This document shows positions 20,260-27,823 of a stretch of 64,000 bases of DNA, in pieces (positions within the stretch are counted from its first letter, which is position 1; the number at the start of each line of letters is the position of its first letter). A program made the translations under genes and the position numbers. This DNA comes from Mesorhizobium sp. L-8-3. Lineage in GTDB: Bacteria > Pseudomonadota > Alphaproteobacteria > Rhizobiales > Rhizobiaceae. The notes under the pieces were generated by a model, which worked only from the letters and a program-made list of their open reading frames with translations, was not told the DNA's origin and did no database searches. The stretch spans positions 2,667,501-2,731,500 of the forward strand of contig NZ_AP023262.1 of the NCBI RefSeq assembly GCF_016756615.1, written 5' to 3'.

Positions 20260-21588
20260 ATGAGTAAAGTCGTTACTGCAGGGCATATTCGTCGTCTGTT
20301 GCGTCCACTGCTGATCACTTGCTTCGGAGCTGCCTTTGCAGGCACGGCTGCATGGTCGGCGGCCGGCATACTGGCGATCGGCAGTTCCTTCGTTCCCGGC
20401 TCGGGCCAACTCTTGCCGCGGCCGCAGCTCTATGTGGAGCGGCTGAAGGAACGCCCCTCGAACAAGCAGGCCAGGATCGCCAGCACGCCCAGGCAGGTCA
20501 TCGCGGCGGGGCAGCCGGTCGTGGCGGCGAGCCTTGTTGCCGGCCCCGCCAAATCAGCCCGCCGAACCGGGCCGACTGCAGGAAAGAATGCCAAGGCGAC
20601 GCGCTTCGATGCGGTGGTGAAAGAGGCCGCGTTGACCTCGGACAAGCTGGCCGGACTCTTCGAGCGCGCCGCCAGGCCGGCTGCGAGGTCCGATGCGCCC
20701 ACACCCGAACGTTTCGCGCCGCGGGCCCTCGGCTCGAGCGAAAAGCCGCTCGCCCTGCTGGCCTATGCCGATCCCTCGCCGGGCGGTTCGGCGGGGGCCG
20801 CGCTCTCGACCTTGCTTGCGCCGCAATGGGACGAGGACCCGGCAGCGGCGGCCCAGGACCTCGATACCGACTCCGCCGCCCTGCCGTCCGACGGTCCGTT
20901 GCCGCAGTTTCGCCCGCGTGGCGAGCAGGCTGCAAAGCCTGCCGCCGAGGCGGAAAAGCCCGCCGGGAGGCAGGCTGGGGAACAGGCGACGCCCCAAGCG
21001 GCCGAACCCAAGCCGGATGAACCCAAAAAGGCCGACGAGCGCGAGAAGCCGAAACAGCAGAAGCTCGCTTATGCGCGGCCGGATGATCCCTCGCAGACGC
21101 GGTCCGGCGGCGGCCTCGGCCGGACGCTGCGCGACATGTTCGGCGGCGGGCCGAAGGCCGGGAACGGCGTGGCCGTCTACGACATCAGCGCCGCCAGGGT
21201 CTACATGCCCGACGGCTCGGTGCTCGAGGCACATTCCGGCATCGGCAAGATGGCCGACAATCCACGCTACGCCCATGTCAAGATGAACGGGCCGACCCCT
21301 CCGCACACCTACAATCTCAAAATGCGCGAGAAACGCTTCCACGGCGTCGAGGCCATCCGCATGCTGCCGGTGGACGGCAAGAACAAGCACGGGCGAGACG
21401 GCTTCCTCACCCACAGCTACCTGCTGCGCGGGGGCCGGGCGGAATCGCATGGCTGCGTCGCCTTCAAGGATTACAATCGCTTCCTGAAGGCCTTCAAGCA
21501 GGGCAAGATCAAGCAACTCGTCGTGGTGCCGAGCGGCGGCCGGGGCGCGGCCACGCGCATCGCTTCCTCGAACGGGAAGAGCATTTGA
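20260..21588 (+). CDS. DUF2778 protein, L,D-transpeptidase-like
   Basis: A 442-residue protein with an N-terminal membrane anchor or signal (about residues 10-40), a long Pro/Ala/Lys-rich linker (about 60-280) and a C-terminal DUF2778 domain. The catalytic-type motif is 'HGRDGFLTHSY...ESHGCVAFKDY', with the His and the Ser-His-Gly-Cys element of L,D-transpeptidase/carboxypeptidase folds (Cys near residue 404). DUF2778 domains include the Tlde1 toxins, which cut or exchange peptidoglycan cross-links, but this one is a chromosomal single gene with a membrane anchor and no immunity gene or type VI locus nearby, so a housekeeping envelope role is more likely. Confidence 0.85.
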   Translation: MSKVVTAGHIRRLLRPLLITCFGAAFAGTAAWSAAGILAIGSSFVPGSGQLLPRPQLYVERLKERPSNKQARIASTPRQVIAAGQPVVAASLVAGPAKSARRTGPTAGKNAKATRFDAVVKEAALTSDKLAGLFERAARPAARSDAPTPERFAPRALGSSEKPLALLAYADPSPGGSAGAALSTLLAPQWDEDPAAAAQDLDTDSAALPSDGPLPQFRPRGEQAAKPAAEAEKPAGRQAGEQATPQAAEPKPDEPKKADEREKPKQQKLAYARPDDPSQTRSGGGLGRTLRDMFGGGPKAGNGVAVYDISAARVYMPDGSVLEAHSGIGKMADNPRYAHVKMNGPTPPHTYNLKMREKRFHGVEAIRMLPVDGKNKHGRDGFLTHSYLLRGGRAESHGCVAFKDYNRFLKAFKQGKIKQLVVVPSGGRGAATRIASSNGKSI

Positions 21589-21866
21589 CGGGGTGGGCCG
21601 TCGACCTCGCTGAGCGGCATTGACGACACAGTCTTGCCGCAGCACATCGGTGAGCGGACCTGAACGAAACGACCGCGCGATCATCCGGGCGGCTGGTGGA
21701 AGCGGGGCTTTTGTCCTCCTGTTCGGGAAGCGCCGCCTTGGTGCAAGCCTCCCGGATGCGTTTGGCGTCCAATGCGGGGTACAAATCCGATTTCGTCTTC
21801 ATTGAGTTCGACGCGGCGCGATCCAGGCCGGCAGACGGCTCCGTGACCGAAATGGCCTGCCGGAAG

Positions 21867-22301
21867 TCAAGACCGGCGGCGAACGCGCACCAGCAGTTCG
21901 ACGGCGGTGATCTCCGTGCCCTCGGGAGGTTCCGGCAGGTGCTGGATACCCATGTCGCCGACGAGGTCGATGAGCCGTCCTTCGCCCTCGACGAAGAAGT
22001 GATGGTGATCGCTGACGTTGGTGTCGAAATAGGCACGGCCGCTATCGACGGCGACTTCGCGCAGGAGCCCCGCCCGCGTCAATTTGTGCAGGGCGTTGTA
22101 GACTGTGGCAAGCGAGACATGGACATCTGCCGCTTCGGCTTCCAAGTGCAAATCCTCGGCCGAAAGGTGGCGATGGCCCTTGCCGAAGAGAAGGCAGCTC
22201 AACTGGACGCGCTGGCGCGTGGGGCGCAGGCCCGCCTTGCGCAGTTCCTCCGCCATCCGATCAGGGGTATCCGAAGCTCCAACCGCCGAAGTGCATTCCA
22301 T
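21867..22301 (-). CDS. irr: Irr-type Fur family regulator (copy 1)
   Basis: A 144-residue Fur-family protein. The winged-helix part has 'LRPTRQRVQL' and the recognition helix 'VSLATVYNALHKL'; the sensor part carries the Irr hallmark 'SDHHHFFVEGEG', whose His cluster binds heme in Irr proteins. Irr controls heme synthesis and iron genes in alphaproteobacteria and is destroyed or inactivated when heme is plentiful. The N-terminal heme-regulatory Cys-Pro motif of Bradyrhizobium Irr is absent, as in Rhizobium. The ATG at 22301 gives the usual N-terminal length. A second copy follows at 22562-22993. Confidence 0.92.
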   Translation of the reverse strand: MECTSAVGASDTPDRMAEELRKAGLRPTRQRVQLSCLLFGKGHRHLSAEDLHLEAEAADVHVSLATVYNALHKLTRAGLLREVAVDSGRAYFDTNVSDHHHFFVEGEGRLIDLVGDMGIQHLPEPPEGTEITAVELLVRVRRRS

Positions 22302-22320
22302 CGAGACGCAGCACCTCAAT

Positions 22321-22361
22321 TACAGCGTGTCGCGTGAAAAAGGATCCACGCGACACGCTGT
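22321..22361. repeat. hairpin repeat (15-bp stem)
   Basis: 'acagcgtgtcgcgtg' at 22322 pairs perfectly with 'cacgcgacacgctgt' ending at 22361, with a 10-base loop. Together with the next element it forms a compound palindromic unit of a type seen many times between rhizobial genes. On the minus strand it lies upstream of irr copy 1 and could also stop transcription from copy 2. Confidence 0.6.
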
Positions 22362-22377
22362 AGGTTCTTGATTTGGC

Positions 22378-22422
22378 GCATGTCTTTTTCCCGAAACCGG
22401 TGTCCACTTTCGGGAGACATGC
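22378..22422. repeat. 'cccgaaaccgg' palindromic repeat, copy 1
   Basis: Outer arms 'gcatgtct' and 'agacatgc' enclose inner arms 'cccgaaa' and 'tttcggg'. A second member with the same inner core but different outer arms (ggcggtc/gaccgcc) is at 63662-63703, so this is a dispersed repeat family with compensating changes in the stem. Confidence 0.65.
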
Positions 22423-22561
22423 TTTAGCTGTGCTACTTTATGCGCAATGCTTCAGATAGGCCAGAGCCTTGGGTTGTTGGCTGCCCAGCAGCCAATCGAA
22501 ACGGCAGGTTGATAGCGAAGAAAAAGGCGCATCCGGAGAAAAGAGCGCGACGTTGCGATGG

Positions 22562-22993
22562 TCAGGATCGACGGCGCACCCGCATGATCAATTCCACCGA
22601 GGTAATCTCCATGCCCTCGGGAGGCTTTGGCAAACGATCGACCGCAATGTCGGCGACCACGTCGATCAGCCGCCCTTCCCCTTCCACAAAGAAATGATGA
22701 TGGTCGCTCAGATTGGTGTCGAAATAGGTGCGGCCGTTGTCGAGGACGACTTCGAGCACAAGGCCGGCTTCGGTAAATCGATGCAGCGCGTTGTAGACCG
22801 TCGCACGCGACACACGAAAGCCTGCCACCTCGGCTTCCGCATGCAGCTCCTCGACCGAGACGTGGCGGTTGCCCTTGGAATAAAGGACGCGACCCAGGTT
22901 GACACGCTGGCGCGTCGGCCGCAGTCCGGCATGGCGCAGTCGCTCCGATACCCAGTCGGCAGGCTTCAAGCTCTCGGCAGGCTCATGTCCCAT
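22562..22993 (-). CDS. irr: Irr-type Fur family regulator (copy 2)
   Basis: A 143-residue Irr paralogue. The DNA-binding helix is 'VSRATVYNALHRF' and the heme-binding signature 'SDHHHFFVEGEG' is identical to copy 1; overall the two proteins share roughly 60 percent of positions by eye. The N terminus (MGHEPAESL...) is unrelated to copy 1. Both copies are on the minus strand, separated by 260 bases that hold two palindromic repeats, so they probably arose by an old tandem duplication and may divide targets or senses between them. Confidence 0.92.
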   Translation of the reverse strand: MGHEPAESLKPADWVSERLRHAGLRPTRQRVNLGRVLYSKGNRHVSVEELHAEAEVAGFRVSRATVYNALHRFTEAGLVLEVVLDNGRTYFDTNLSDHHHFFVEGEGRLIDVVADIAVDRLPKPPEGMEITSVELIMRVRRRS

Positions 22994-23162
22994 TGCGATC
23001 GAACCTCGCGTCTTCGCCCTGCAATGTGCAGATTCGATAGACCAGAAGTATAGCTATCGCAAGACACGCAACAACTCTTCCCTCTGTCATGGCGCTCAGA
23101 GGTCGAGAAAGCCTCACGCCTTCCGGGCGAGGAAAGCTATATGGACGTGGCTGACCCTTGGC

Positions 23163-24803
23163 TCAAAACTCCATGTCGAGGTGATCGTCGTGGTCGTGAT
23201 GACCGGGAAGCTCCGGCGGTGGCGGGCCGGGAAGCTCGGCCACCATCACTTCCGTGGTGATGAGAAGGCCAGCCACCGAAGCAGCACCCTCAAGCGCCAA
23301 GCGCACGGCTCTCGCGGGGTCGATGATGCCCATCGACAACAGATCACCGTATCGGCCCGATTGGGCATCGTAGCCGAAGGCACTGTCGGTGCTCTCGAGA
23401 ATTCTCGCCACGACAGCGGAGCCGTCTTGCCCGGCATTCGTCGCAATCTGCCGCGCCGGCCAAGTGATCGCATCGCGGACGATCGCGATCCCGGCGTTTT
23501 GATCGGCATTGTCGGTCTCGAGATTGCCGATCGCACGGCTTGCCCGCAGCAACGCAACCCCGCCACCCGGCAGCACGCCTTCCTCCAGCGCGGAACGCGT
23601 GGCATGTACGGCGTTTCGGATGCGATCCCGCTTCTCCCTGACCTCGATTTCGGTGGCGCCGCCGACCCTTATCACGGCGATGCCGCCGGTCAGCCTGGCC
23701 AGCCGCTCCTGCAGCTTCTCGCGGTCATAGTCGGAAGGGTTCTCCTCGAGCTGGGCCCTGAGTTGAACGATGCGGGCATCGACGTCCCCCCTGCCGGCGG
23801 CGTCTCCCGCAATGGTCGTATTCTGCTTGTCTACCGTCACCTTTTTGGCGCGGCCCAGAAAGTCGAGCTGCAGTTCTTCGAGCTTCAAGCCGAGTTCGTC
23901 CGACAGAACCGTTCCGCCCGTCAGCAGCGCGATGTCCTGCAGAATGGACCTGCGCAGGTCTCCGTAGGCAGGACCTTTCACCGCTGCAACTTTGAGACTG
24001 CCGCGTAGCTTGTTGACGATCAGAGCCGCCGAGACCTCGCCTTCGAAGTCGTCAGCGATGATGAGGAGCGGCTTCCCCGTCTGGACTACCTTCTCCAGGA
24101 GCGGGAGCAATTCATTTGTATTGGAGAGCTTCTTCTCGCTGAGCAGGACGAGGGCATCCTCCATTTCCACAGCCATCTTCTTTCGGTTGGTGACGAAATG
24201 AGGAGAGATGTAGCTGCGGTCGAACTGAATCCCGGCTACGAATTCGAGTTCGGTCCGCAAGGTCGTTCCTTCCTCGACCAGGACGACGCCGCTGTTGCCG
24301 ACCTTGCCCATGGCGTCGGCGATGATACGCCCCACTTCGATGTCGCCGTTTGCGGCTATGGTGCCGATATGGGCGATGTCGGCGTTCGAAACCACGCTTC
24401 TGGCGTTCTTCCCGAGCTCCGCGACAACCGTTTTGACCGCGCGATCGATGCCGCGCTTCATGTCCATGGGATTCATGCCTGCTGCAACGGCCCTGATGCC
24501 GTTCCTCAGGATTGCGCGCGCAAGGACGACGGCGGTCGTAGTGCCGTCGCCGGCCAGATAGGAGGCTCTGATGGCGCTCTCCCGCACCATCCGGACACCC
24601 ATATTCTCGAACTTGTCGCCGAGTTCGATCTCCCTGGCCACCGACACCCCGTCCTTGGTGATCCTGGCCCCGAAGGATCTGTCGATGGCGACATTCCGGC
24701 CCCGCGGCCCCAGCGTGACGCTCACGGCTCCGGCAAGGGTGTCGATGCCACGGAACATCCCCTCGCGAGCCTCGGACGAGAATTTGATCTGCTTGGCTGT
24801 CAC
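23163..24803 (-). CDS. groL: divergent GroEL-type chaperonin without groES
   Basis: A 546-residue group I chaperonin. Nucleotide-binding elements are intact ('[10 protein letters not shown]', 'AGDGTTTA', 'GGG'), and the Asp of 'GDGTTT' needed for ATP hydrolysis is present. The C terminus is not the usual Gly-Gly-Met tail: it is Pro-rich and ends '[13 protein letters not shown]', a possible metal-binding tail. Start is GTG at 24803. No groES precedes it, so it would have to use the co-chaperonin of another locus. It is downstream of a decayed hemA fragment and next to the irr genes. A specialised chaperonin for a metal- or heme-related client is conceivable but unproven. Confidence 0.9.
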   Translation of the reverse strand: MTAKQIKFSSEAREGMFRGIDTLAGAVSVTLGPRGRNVAIDRSFGARITKDGVSVAREIELGDKFENMGVRMVRESAIRASYLAGDGTTTAVVLARAILRNGIRAVAAGMNPMDMKRGIDRAVKTVVAELGKNARSVVSNADIAHIGTIAANGDIEVGRIIADAMGKVGNSGVVLVEEGTTLRTELEFVAGIQFDRSYISPHFVTNRKKMAVEMEDALVLLSEKKLSNTNELLPLLEKVVQTGKPLLIIADDFEGEVSAALIVNKLRGSLKVAAVKGPAYGDLRRSILQDIALLTGGTVLSDELGLKLEELQLDFLGRAKKVTVDKQNTTIAGDAAGRGDVDARIVQLRAQLEENPSDYDREKLQERLARLTGGIAVIRVGGATEIEVREKRDRIRNAVHATRSALEEGVLPGGGVALLRASRAIGNLETDNADQNAGIAIVRDAITWPARQIATNAGQDGSAVVARILESTDSAFGYDAQSGRYGDLLSMGIIDPARAVRLALEGAASVAGLLITTEVMVAELPGPPPPELPGHHDHDDHLDMEF

Positions 24804-24884
24804 GAAACTGCTCCCTTTTGAAGGCGGCCCTTGGACAGAACCGTCAGAGGGTCATGCTGCTGCGCGAGCGATATTGTTTCGCCT

Positions 24885-25050
24885 GAGCCGGTCCCACATG
24901 TCGACGATCGCTTCGGCGAGCCAGACGGTTCGGGGAAACCGGCCGACGATCCGCTTCAGGTTCGGCGAGAACCCGATAGCGTCGCTCGAACTGCGGTCGC
25001 GCTATCGCTTCGGAAAAGAAGTTTTCGTAGTTCCGATGATGCTGCCGCAT
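24885..25050 (-). pseudogene. hemA: frameshifted N-terminal fragment of 5-aminolevulinate synthase (hemA)
   Basis: On the minus strand one frame reads 'NYENFFSEAIAR' and 'ERRYRVLAE' (25032-24961), then the next frame continues 'NLKRIVGRFPRTVW...VDMW' (about 24965-24890). Joined, this follows the ALAS N terminus (N-Y-x-x-F-F-x-x-x-I-x-x-L-x-x-E-x-R-Y-R-V-F-A-x-L-x-R-x-x-G-x-F-P-x-A). The rest of the roughly 400-residue enzyme is missing, so it is a dead fragment. It lies upstream of groL and close to the heme regulators. Confidence 0.45.
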
Positions 25051-25219
25051 ATTGCCGCCCGGCTGATCTGCACGGGATCGGTCCGCCGAACCTTCCGCGG
25101 GATGGACCGAATCGCGAAGCCCGTAAGGTCCTCCTCCCATGGCCGTCTCTCCTCCCGAAACGTGCCTATCGAGCCCTTGCCGATCTTCCTCGAACACAAG
25201 ATCGTGTTTTTTAGTTGAT

Positions 25220-25236
25220 TCTAGACTAATTCTAAA
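25220..25236. promoter_or_regulatory. candidate Irr box (ICE motif)
   Basis: 'tctagac taa ttctaaa' fits the 7-3-7 palindromic layout of iron control elements bound by Irr (TTTAGAA-n3-TTCTAAA): the right half is exact and the left half matches five of seven bases. It lies 47 bases before the start of the cupredoxin-like gene, in a locally AT-rich promoter-like stretch, and two irr genes are about 2 kb away. Binding is inference. Confidence 0.4.
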
Positions 25237-25282
25237 TATTATCTGTGGCAACGCCCGAAATGACAACGGGAGGAGCGCTGCG

Positions 25283-26002
25283 ATGAGAGCCGCAATTCTC
25301 ATGGCAGGAGCGCTTGCGTTCGGCGGGGCGGCAATGGTTGACTTGCCCGCGCAAGCCTACGAAATCGGGCCTGTCGAAGGCGGCGGAACGATCGAGGGCA
25401 CCGTCGTCTATCGCGGCAACGTGCCGACGCAAACGATCATACCCACCAAGGACGTGGAGGTTTGCGGAGAACCGCGCGAGGAACCGCTGATCCGCGTGGG
25501 CGAAGGCCAGGCCGTCGAAAGTGCCGTGGTCTATCTGGCCGAAGTCGCCAAGGGCAAGGACTGGCCCGAGTCCGGCAAGAAGCCCGAGCTCGACAATATC
25601 AAATGCCGATTCGAACCCCAGGTCCAGGTGATCGCACCCGGAGGCATCGACATCGTCAACAGCGATCCCGTGCTCCACAACACCCACGGCTACTACGGCA
25701 AGCGCACTGCGTTCAATCTTGCCTTGCCGAACAAGGGGCAGCGCATTCCGACCGACCTGCCTCGTGTCGGCACGGTCCGCGTCGATTGCGACGCGCATGG
25801 CTGGATGGAGGGCTGGATCTACGTGGTGGACAATCCCTACTACGCGGTGACCGGCGCGGACGGCAAGTTCAGCATCACCGACGTGCCGCCGGGCGACTAT
25901 AAGCTTGTCGCGGTCCAGCCCTTCACCGGGCCGGTCGAGACGCAGGTTACCGTCGCCGGCGGCCAGCCCACGACCTTGGAGGTCGAACTGAAGAAGCAAT
26001 AA
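25283..26002 (+). CDS. secreted cupredoxin-like protein with C-terminal Ig-like domain
   Basis: A 239-residue protein with a Sec signal peptide (to about residue 29, '...PAQA'). The middle part resembles the cupredoxin/'methylamine utilization' family: 'SDPVLHNTHG' followed by 'VDCDAHGWM' gives the His...Cys-x-x-His...Met set of a type 1 copper site. The C-terminal 60 residues ('GKFSITDVPPGDYKLVA') are a carboxypeptidase-regulatory-like beta domain. It starts a co-directional run with the phosphoesterase, cytochrome and cbb3 oxidase genes, so a periplasmic copper electron carrier for that oxidase is plausible. Ribosome-binding site: gggaggag. Confidence 0.85.
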   Translation: MRAAILMAGALAFGGAAMVDLPAQAYEIGPVEGGGTIEGTVVYRGNVPTQTIIPTKDVEVCGEPREEPLIRVGEGQAVESAVVYLAEVAKGKDWPESGKKPELDNIKCRFEPQVQVIAPGGIDIVNSDPVLHNTHGYYGKRTAFNLALPNKGQRIPTDLPRVGTVRVDCDAHGWMEGWIYVVDNPYYAVTGADGKFSITDVPPGDYKLVAVQPFTGPVETQVTVAGGQPTTLEVELKKQ

Positions 26003-26096
26003 GACTGCCATAAAATGACGCGGCCGAGGGGCTGCGTCCGCCTCGTCTCGGATCGGTGGCTCTTTTGACCGGTCCAATGGGCCAGGAGGAAACCCA

Positions 26097-27242
26097 ATGT
26101 CCGACGAGCTTGACCGCCTGCGTCGAGAGATGCACGCAGTGCTGCAGCCGCCCGGAGTGCGCCCGGACGACTCGCTTCAGATCACCAGGCGCACTTTCAT
26201 CCACAAGTCGCTCCTGTTCGGCGCCGCCACCGTCGGCCAGACGTTCGCATGGTGGCCGTTGCTGAATACGATCGACGTCGCCAACGCCGCCGAGGCGCCG
26301 TTCAAATTCGCCTGGATTTCGGACACGCATCTCTATCCGAGATCGCTCAACACGCGCTTCGTCGACAAAACGCTGCGGGCCGCGCAGGAAGTCCAGGCGA
26401 TGGACCCGCCCGCGGAGTTCCTGATCTTCGGCGGCGACCTCGCCCAGCTCGGCAAGATCGAAGAACTGGAGCTCGGCGTCGAACTGCTGAAGGACGTCAC
26501 CATTCCGAAACACTACATCCCCGGCGAGCACGACTGGTACCTCGACATGGGGAAGAAGTGGATGGAACTTTTCGGGGAGAGCAACTGGACCTTCGACCTG
26601 AAGGGCGTGCGCTTCATCGGTCTCGACACGGTGAGCCGGGGCCCGGACTACTGGACGGCGAAGAACATGACGCCGGAGGAGCGCATGGGCCATATGGCGA
26701 CGCTCGACGGCACGGTCGCCGGGCCGTGGGCGGGTGTCGGCCGCGACCAGCTCGACTGGATGGAGAAGACGCTGGCCGACTGGGGCAAGGACCAGCCCGT
26801 CATCATCTTCAGCCACAATCCGCTCTACGAATACTATCCGCCGTGGAACTTCTGGGTGCGCGACTGGCGCGAGGTGCACGATGTCCTGAGGCCTTACACC
26901 AAGGTCACCAATATCCACGGCCATGTGCATCAGGTGCTTTACAACGAGATCGGCACCATGCGCTCCATCGGCATGCTGGCGACCTCGTGGCCGTGGCCCT
27001 ATGCCCCGGAAGGTGTGCCCAAGCTGACCAAGCCGATGATACGCGCCGACCCCGGCGATCACTTCGATGGGGTGGGGTGGGAAACCGTGAACGTGACCGC
27101 CGACGACAACGTGGACGTCGAGTACATCATGTGGGGCCGCAAGGAGGTCTTCATCCAGTCGCCGGAGGACTACTCCAAGAGCATTTCCGAGGTGATACGC
27201 CCGCGCATCGCCGACAACATGTATCCGTTCGCGAATCCATAG
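26097..27242 (+). CDS. exported calcineurin-like metallophosphoesterase
   Basis: A 381-residue protein with a twin-arginine-type signal ('TRRTFIHKSLLFG', residues 30-42) preceded by a 29-residue N-terminal extension. The five metallophosphoesterase motifs are visible: 'ISDTHL', 'FGGDLAQ', 'PGEHDWY' (GEHD in place of GNHD), 'FSHNPL' and 'IHGHVHQ'. It should bind two metal ions outside the cytoplasm. Its role in a respiratory operon is not obvious; similar proteins accompany multiheme or copper respiratory genes. Spacing: 94 bases after the cupredoxin gene and 11 before the cytochrome gene. Confidence 0.9.
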   Translation: MSDELDRLRREMHAVLQPPGVRPDDSLQITRRTFIHKSLLFGAATVGQTFAWWPLLNTIDVANAAEAPFKFAWISDTHLYPRSLNTRFVDKTLRAAQEVQAMDPPAEFLIFGGDLAQLGKIEELELGVELLKDVTIPKHYIPGEHDWYLDMGKKWMELFGESNWTFDLKGVRFIGLDTVSRGPDYWTAKNMTPEERMGHMATLDGTVAGPWAGVGRDQLDWMEKTLADWGKDQPVIIFSHNPLYEYYPPWNFWVRDWREVHDVLRPYTKVTNIHGHVHQVLYNEIGTMRSIGMLATSWPWPYAPEGVPKLTKPMIRADPGDHFDGVGWETVNVTADDNVDVEYIMWGRKEVFIQSPEDYSKSISEVIRPRIADNMYPFANP

Positions 27243-27253
27243 GAGGAATGGCC

Positions 27254-27709
27254 ATGTGGACCAATTCAGCATTCCTCTGCCTGCGGCACTGCGCCCTTGC
27301 GGGCGCATGCGCGACCGCACTGATGGTGCCGGCCAGCGCAAACAAGGATCCGGTTACACCAAAGCAATTGAAGGCATACCAGGAAGCCTTCATGGCGGAA
27401 GTCAGGAAGGGGGATCTCCTCTTCCATGGTGATGCGGCGACCGCCGAGCAGCTCGGTGTCAAGTTGTCGACCACCGGGTGGGCCTGCGCCATGTGCCATC
27501 CAATGGCCGCCGATACCCACCCGCATGCGTTCCCGAAGTTCCAGGTGTCGATGGCCAAGTTCGCAACGCTGCGCGACATGATCAACTGGTGCATCGAGAA
27601 GCCCAATCAGGGCGAAAAGATCGATCCGGAATCGGAGGCGATGAAGGCCCTGGAGGCTTACATCTACTGGTCGAACAGCGGCTCGGTGCTGGTGCCCGGC
27701 AAGTACTAG
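27254..27709 (+). CDS. periplasmic monoheme c-type cytochrome
   Basis: A 151-residue protein with a signal peptide (about residues 1-29) and one heme-attachment motif C78-A-M-C81-H82. The start at 27254 is chosen over an ATG two codons earlier because the ribosome-binding site (aggagga) is then at normal distance. The rest is mostly helical and ends 'VLVPGKY'; a distal Met ligand is not certain. It lies between the phosphoesterase and the oxidase genes and could carry electrons to the oxidase. Confidence 0.85.
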   Translation: MWTNSAFLCLRHCALAGACATALMVPASANKDPVTPKQLKAYQEAFMAEVRKGDLLFHGDAATAEQLGVKLSTTGWACAMCHPMAADTHPHAFPKFQVSMAKFATLRDMINWCIEKPNQGEKIDPESEAMKALEAYIYWSNSGSVLVPGKY

Positions 27710-27716
27710 GCTTTGG

Positions 27717-27743
27717 CGCGGGCGAGGCTCGGCCTCGCCCGCG
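27717..27743 (+). terminator. 12-bp GC hairpin inside the respiratory operon
   Basis: 'cgcgggcgaggc' and 'gcctcgcccgcg' form a perfect stem with a 3-base loop just after the cytochrome stop. There is no T run, so it is more likely an mRNA stability or processing element, or a partial terminator, than a full stop signal. Confidence 0.5.
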
Positions 27744-27823
27744 TGACTTCGCGCCCGGTATCGTCCCCTGCCGGGAAGGGGAACAATGCGCGGCGAGACG
27801 ACCGTGGCATAGGGACAGGTGCC

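Noticed and set aside
20260..21588. Type VI toxin-immunity pair
   Set aside because: The DUF2778 protein has a membrane anchor and no immunity gene, PAAR or VgrG gene is nearby.
24844..25302. A 152-codon minus-strand ORF as an intact gene
   Set aside because: Only its middle part resembles a known protein (HemA) and this continues in another frame, so it is better read as a decayed fragment.
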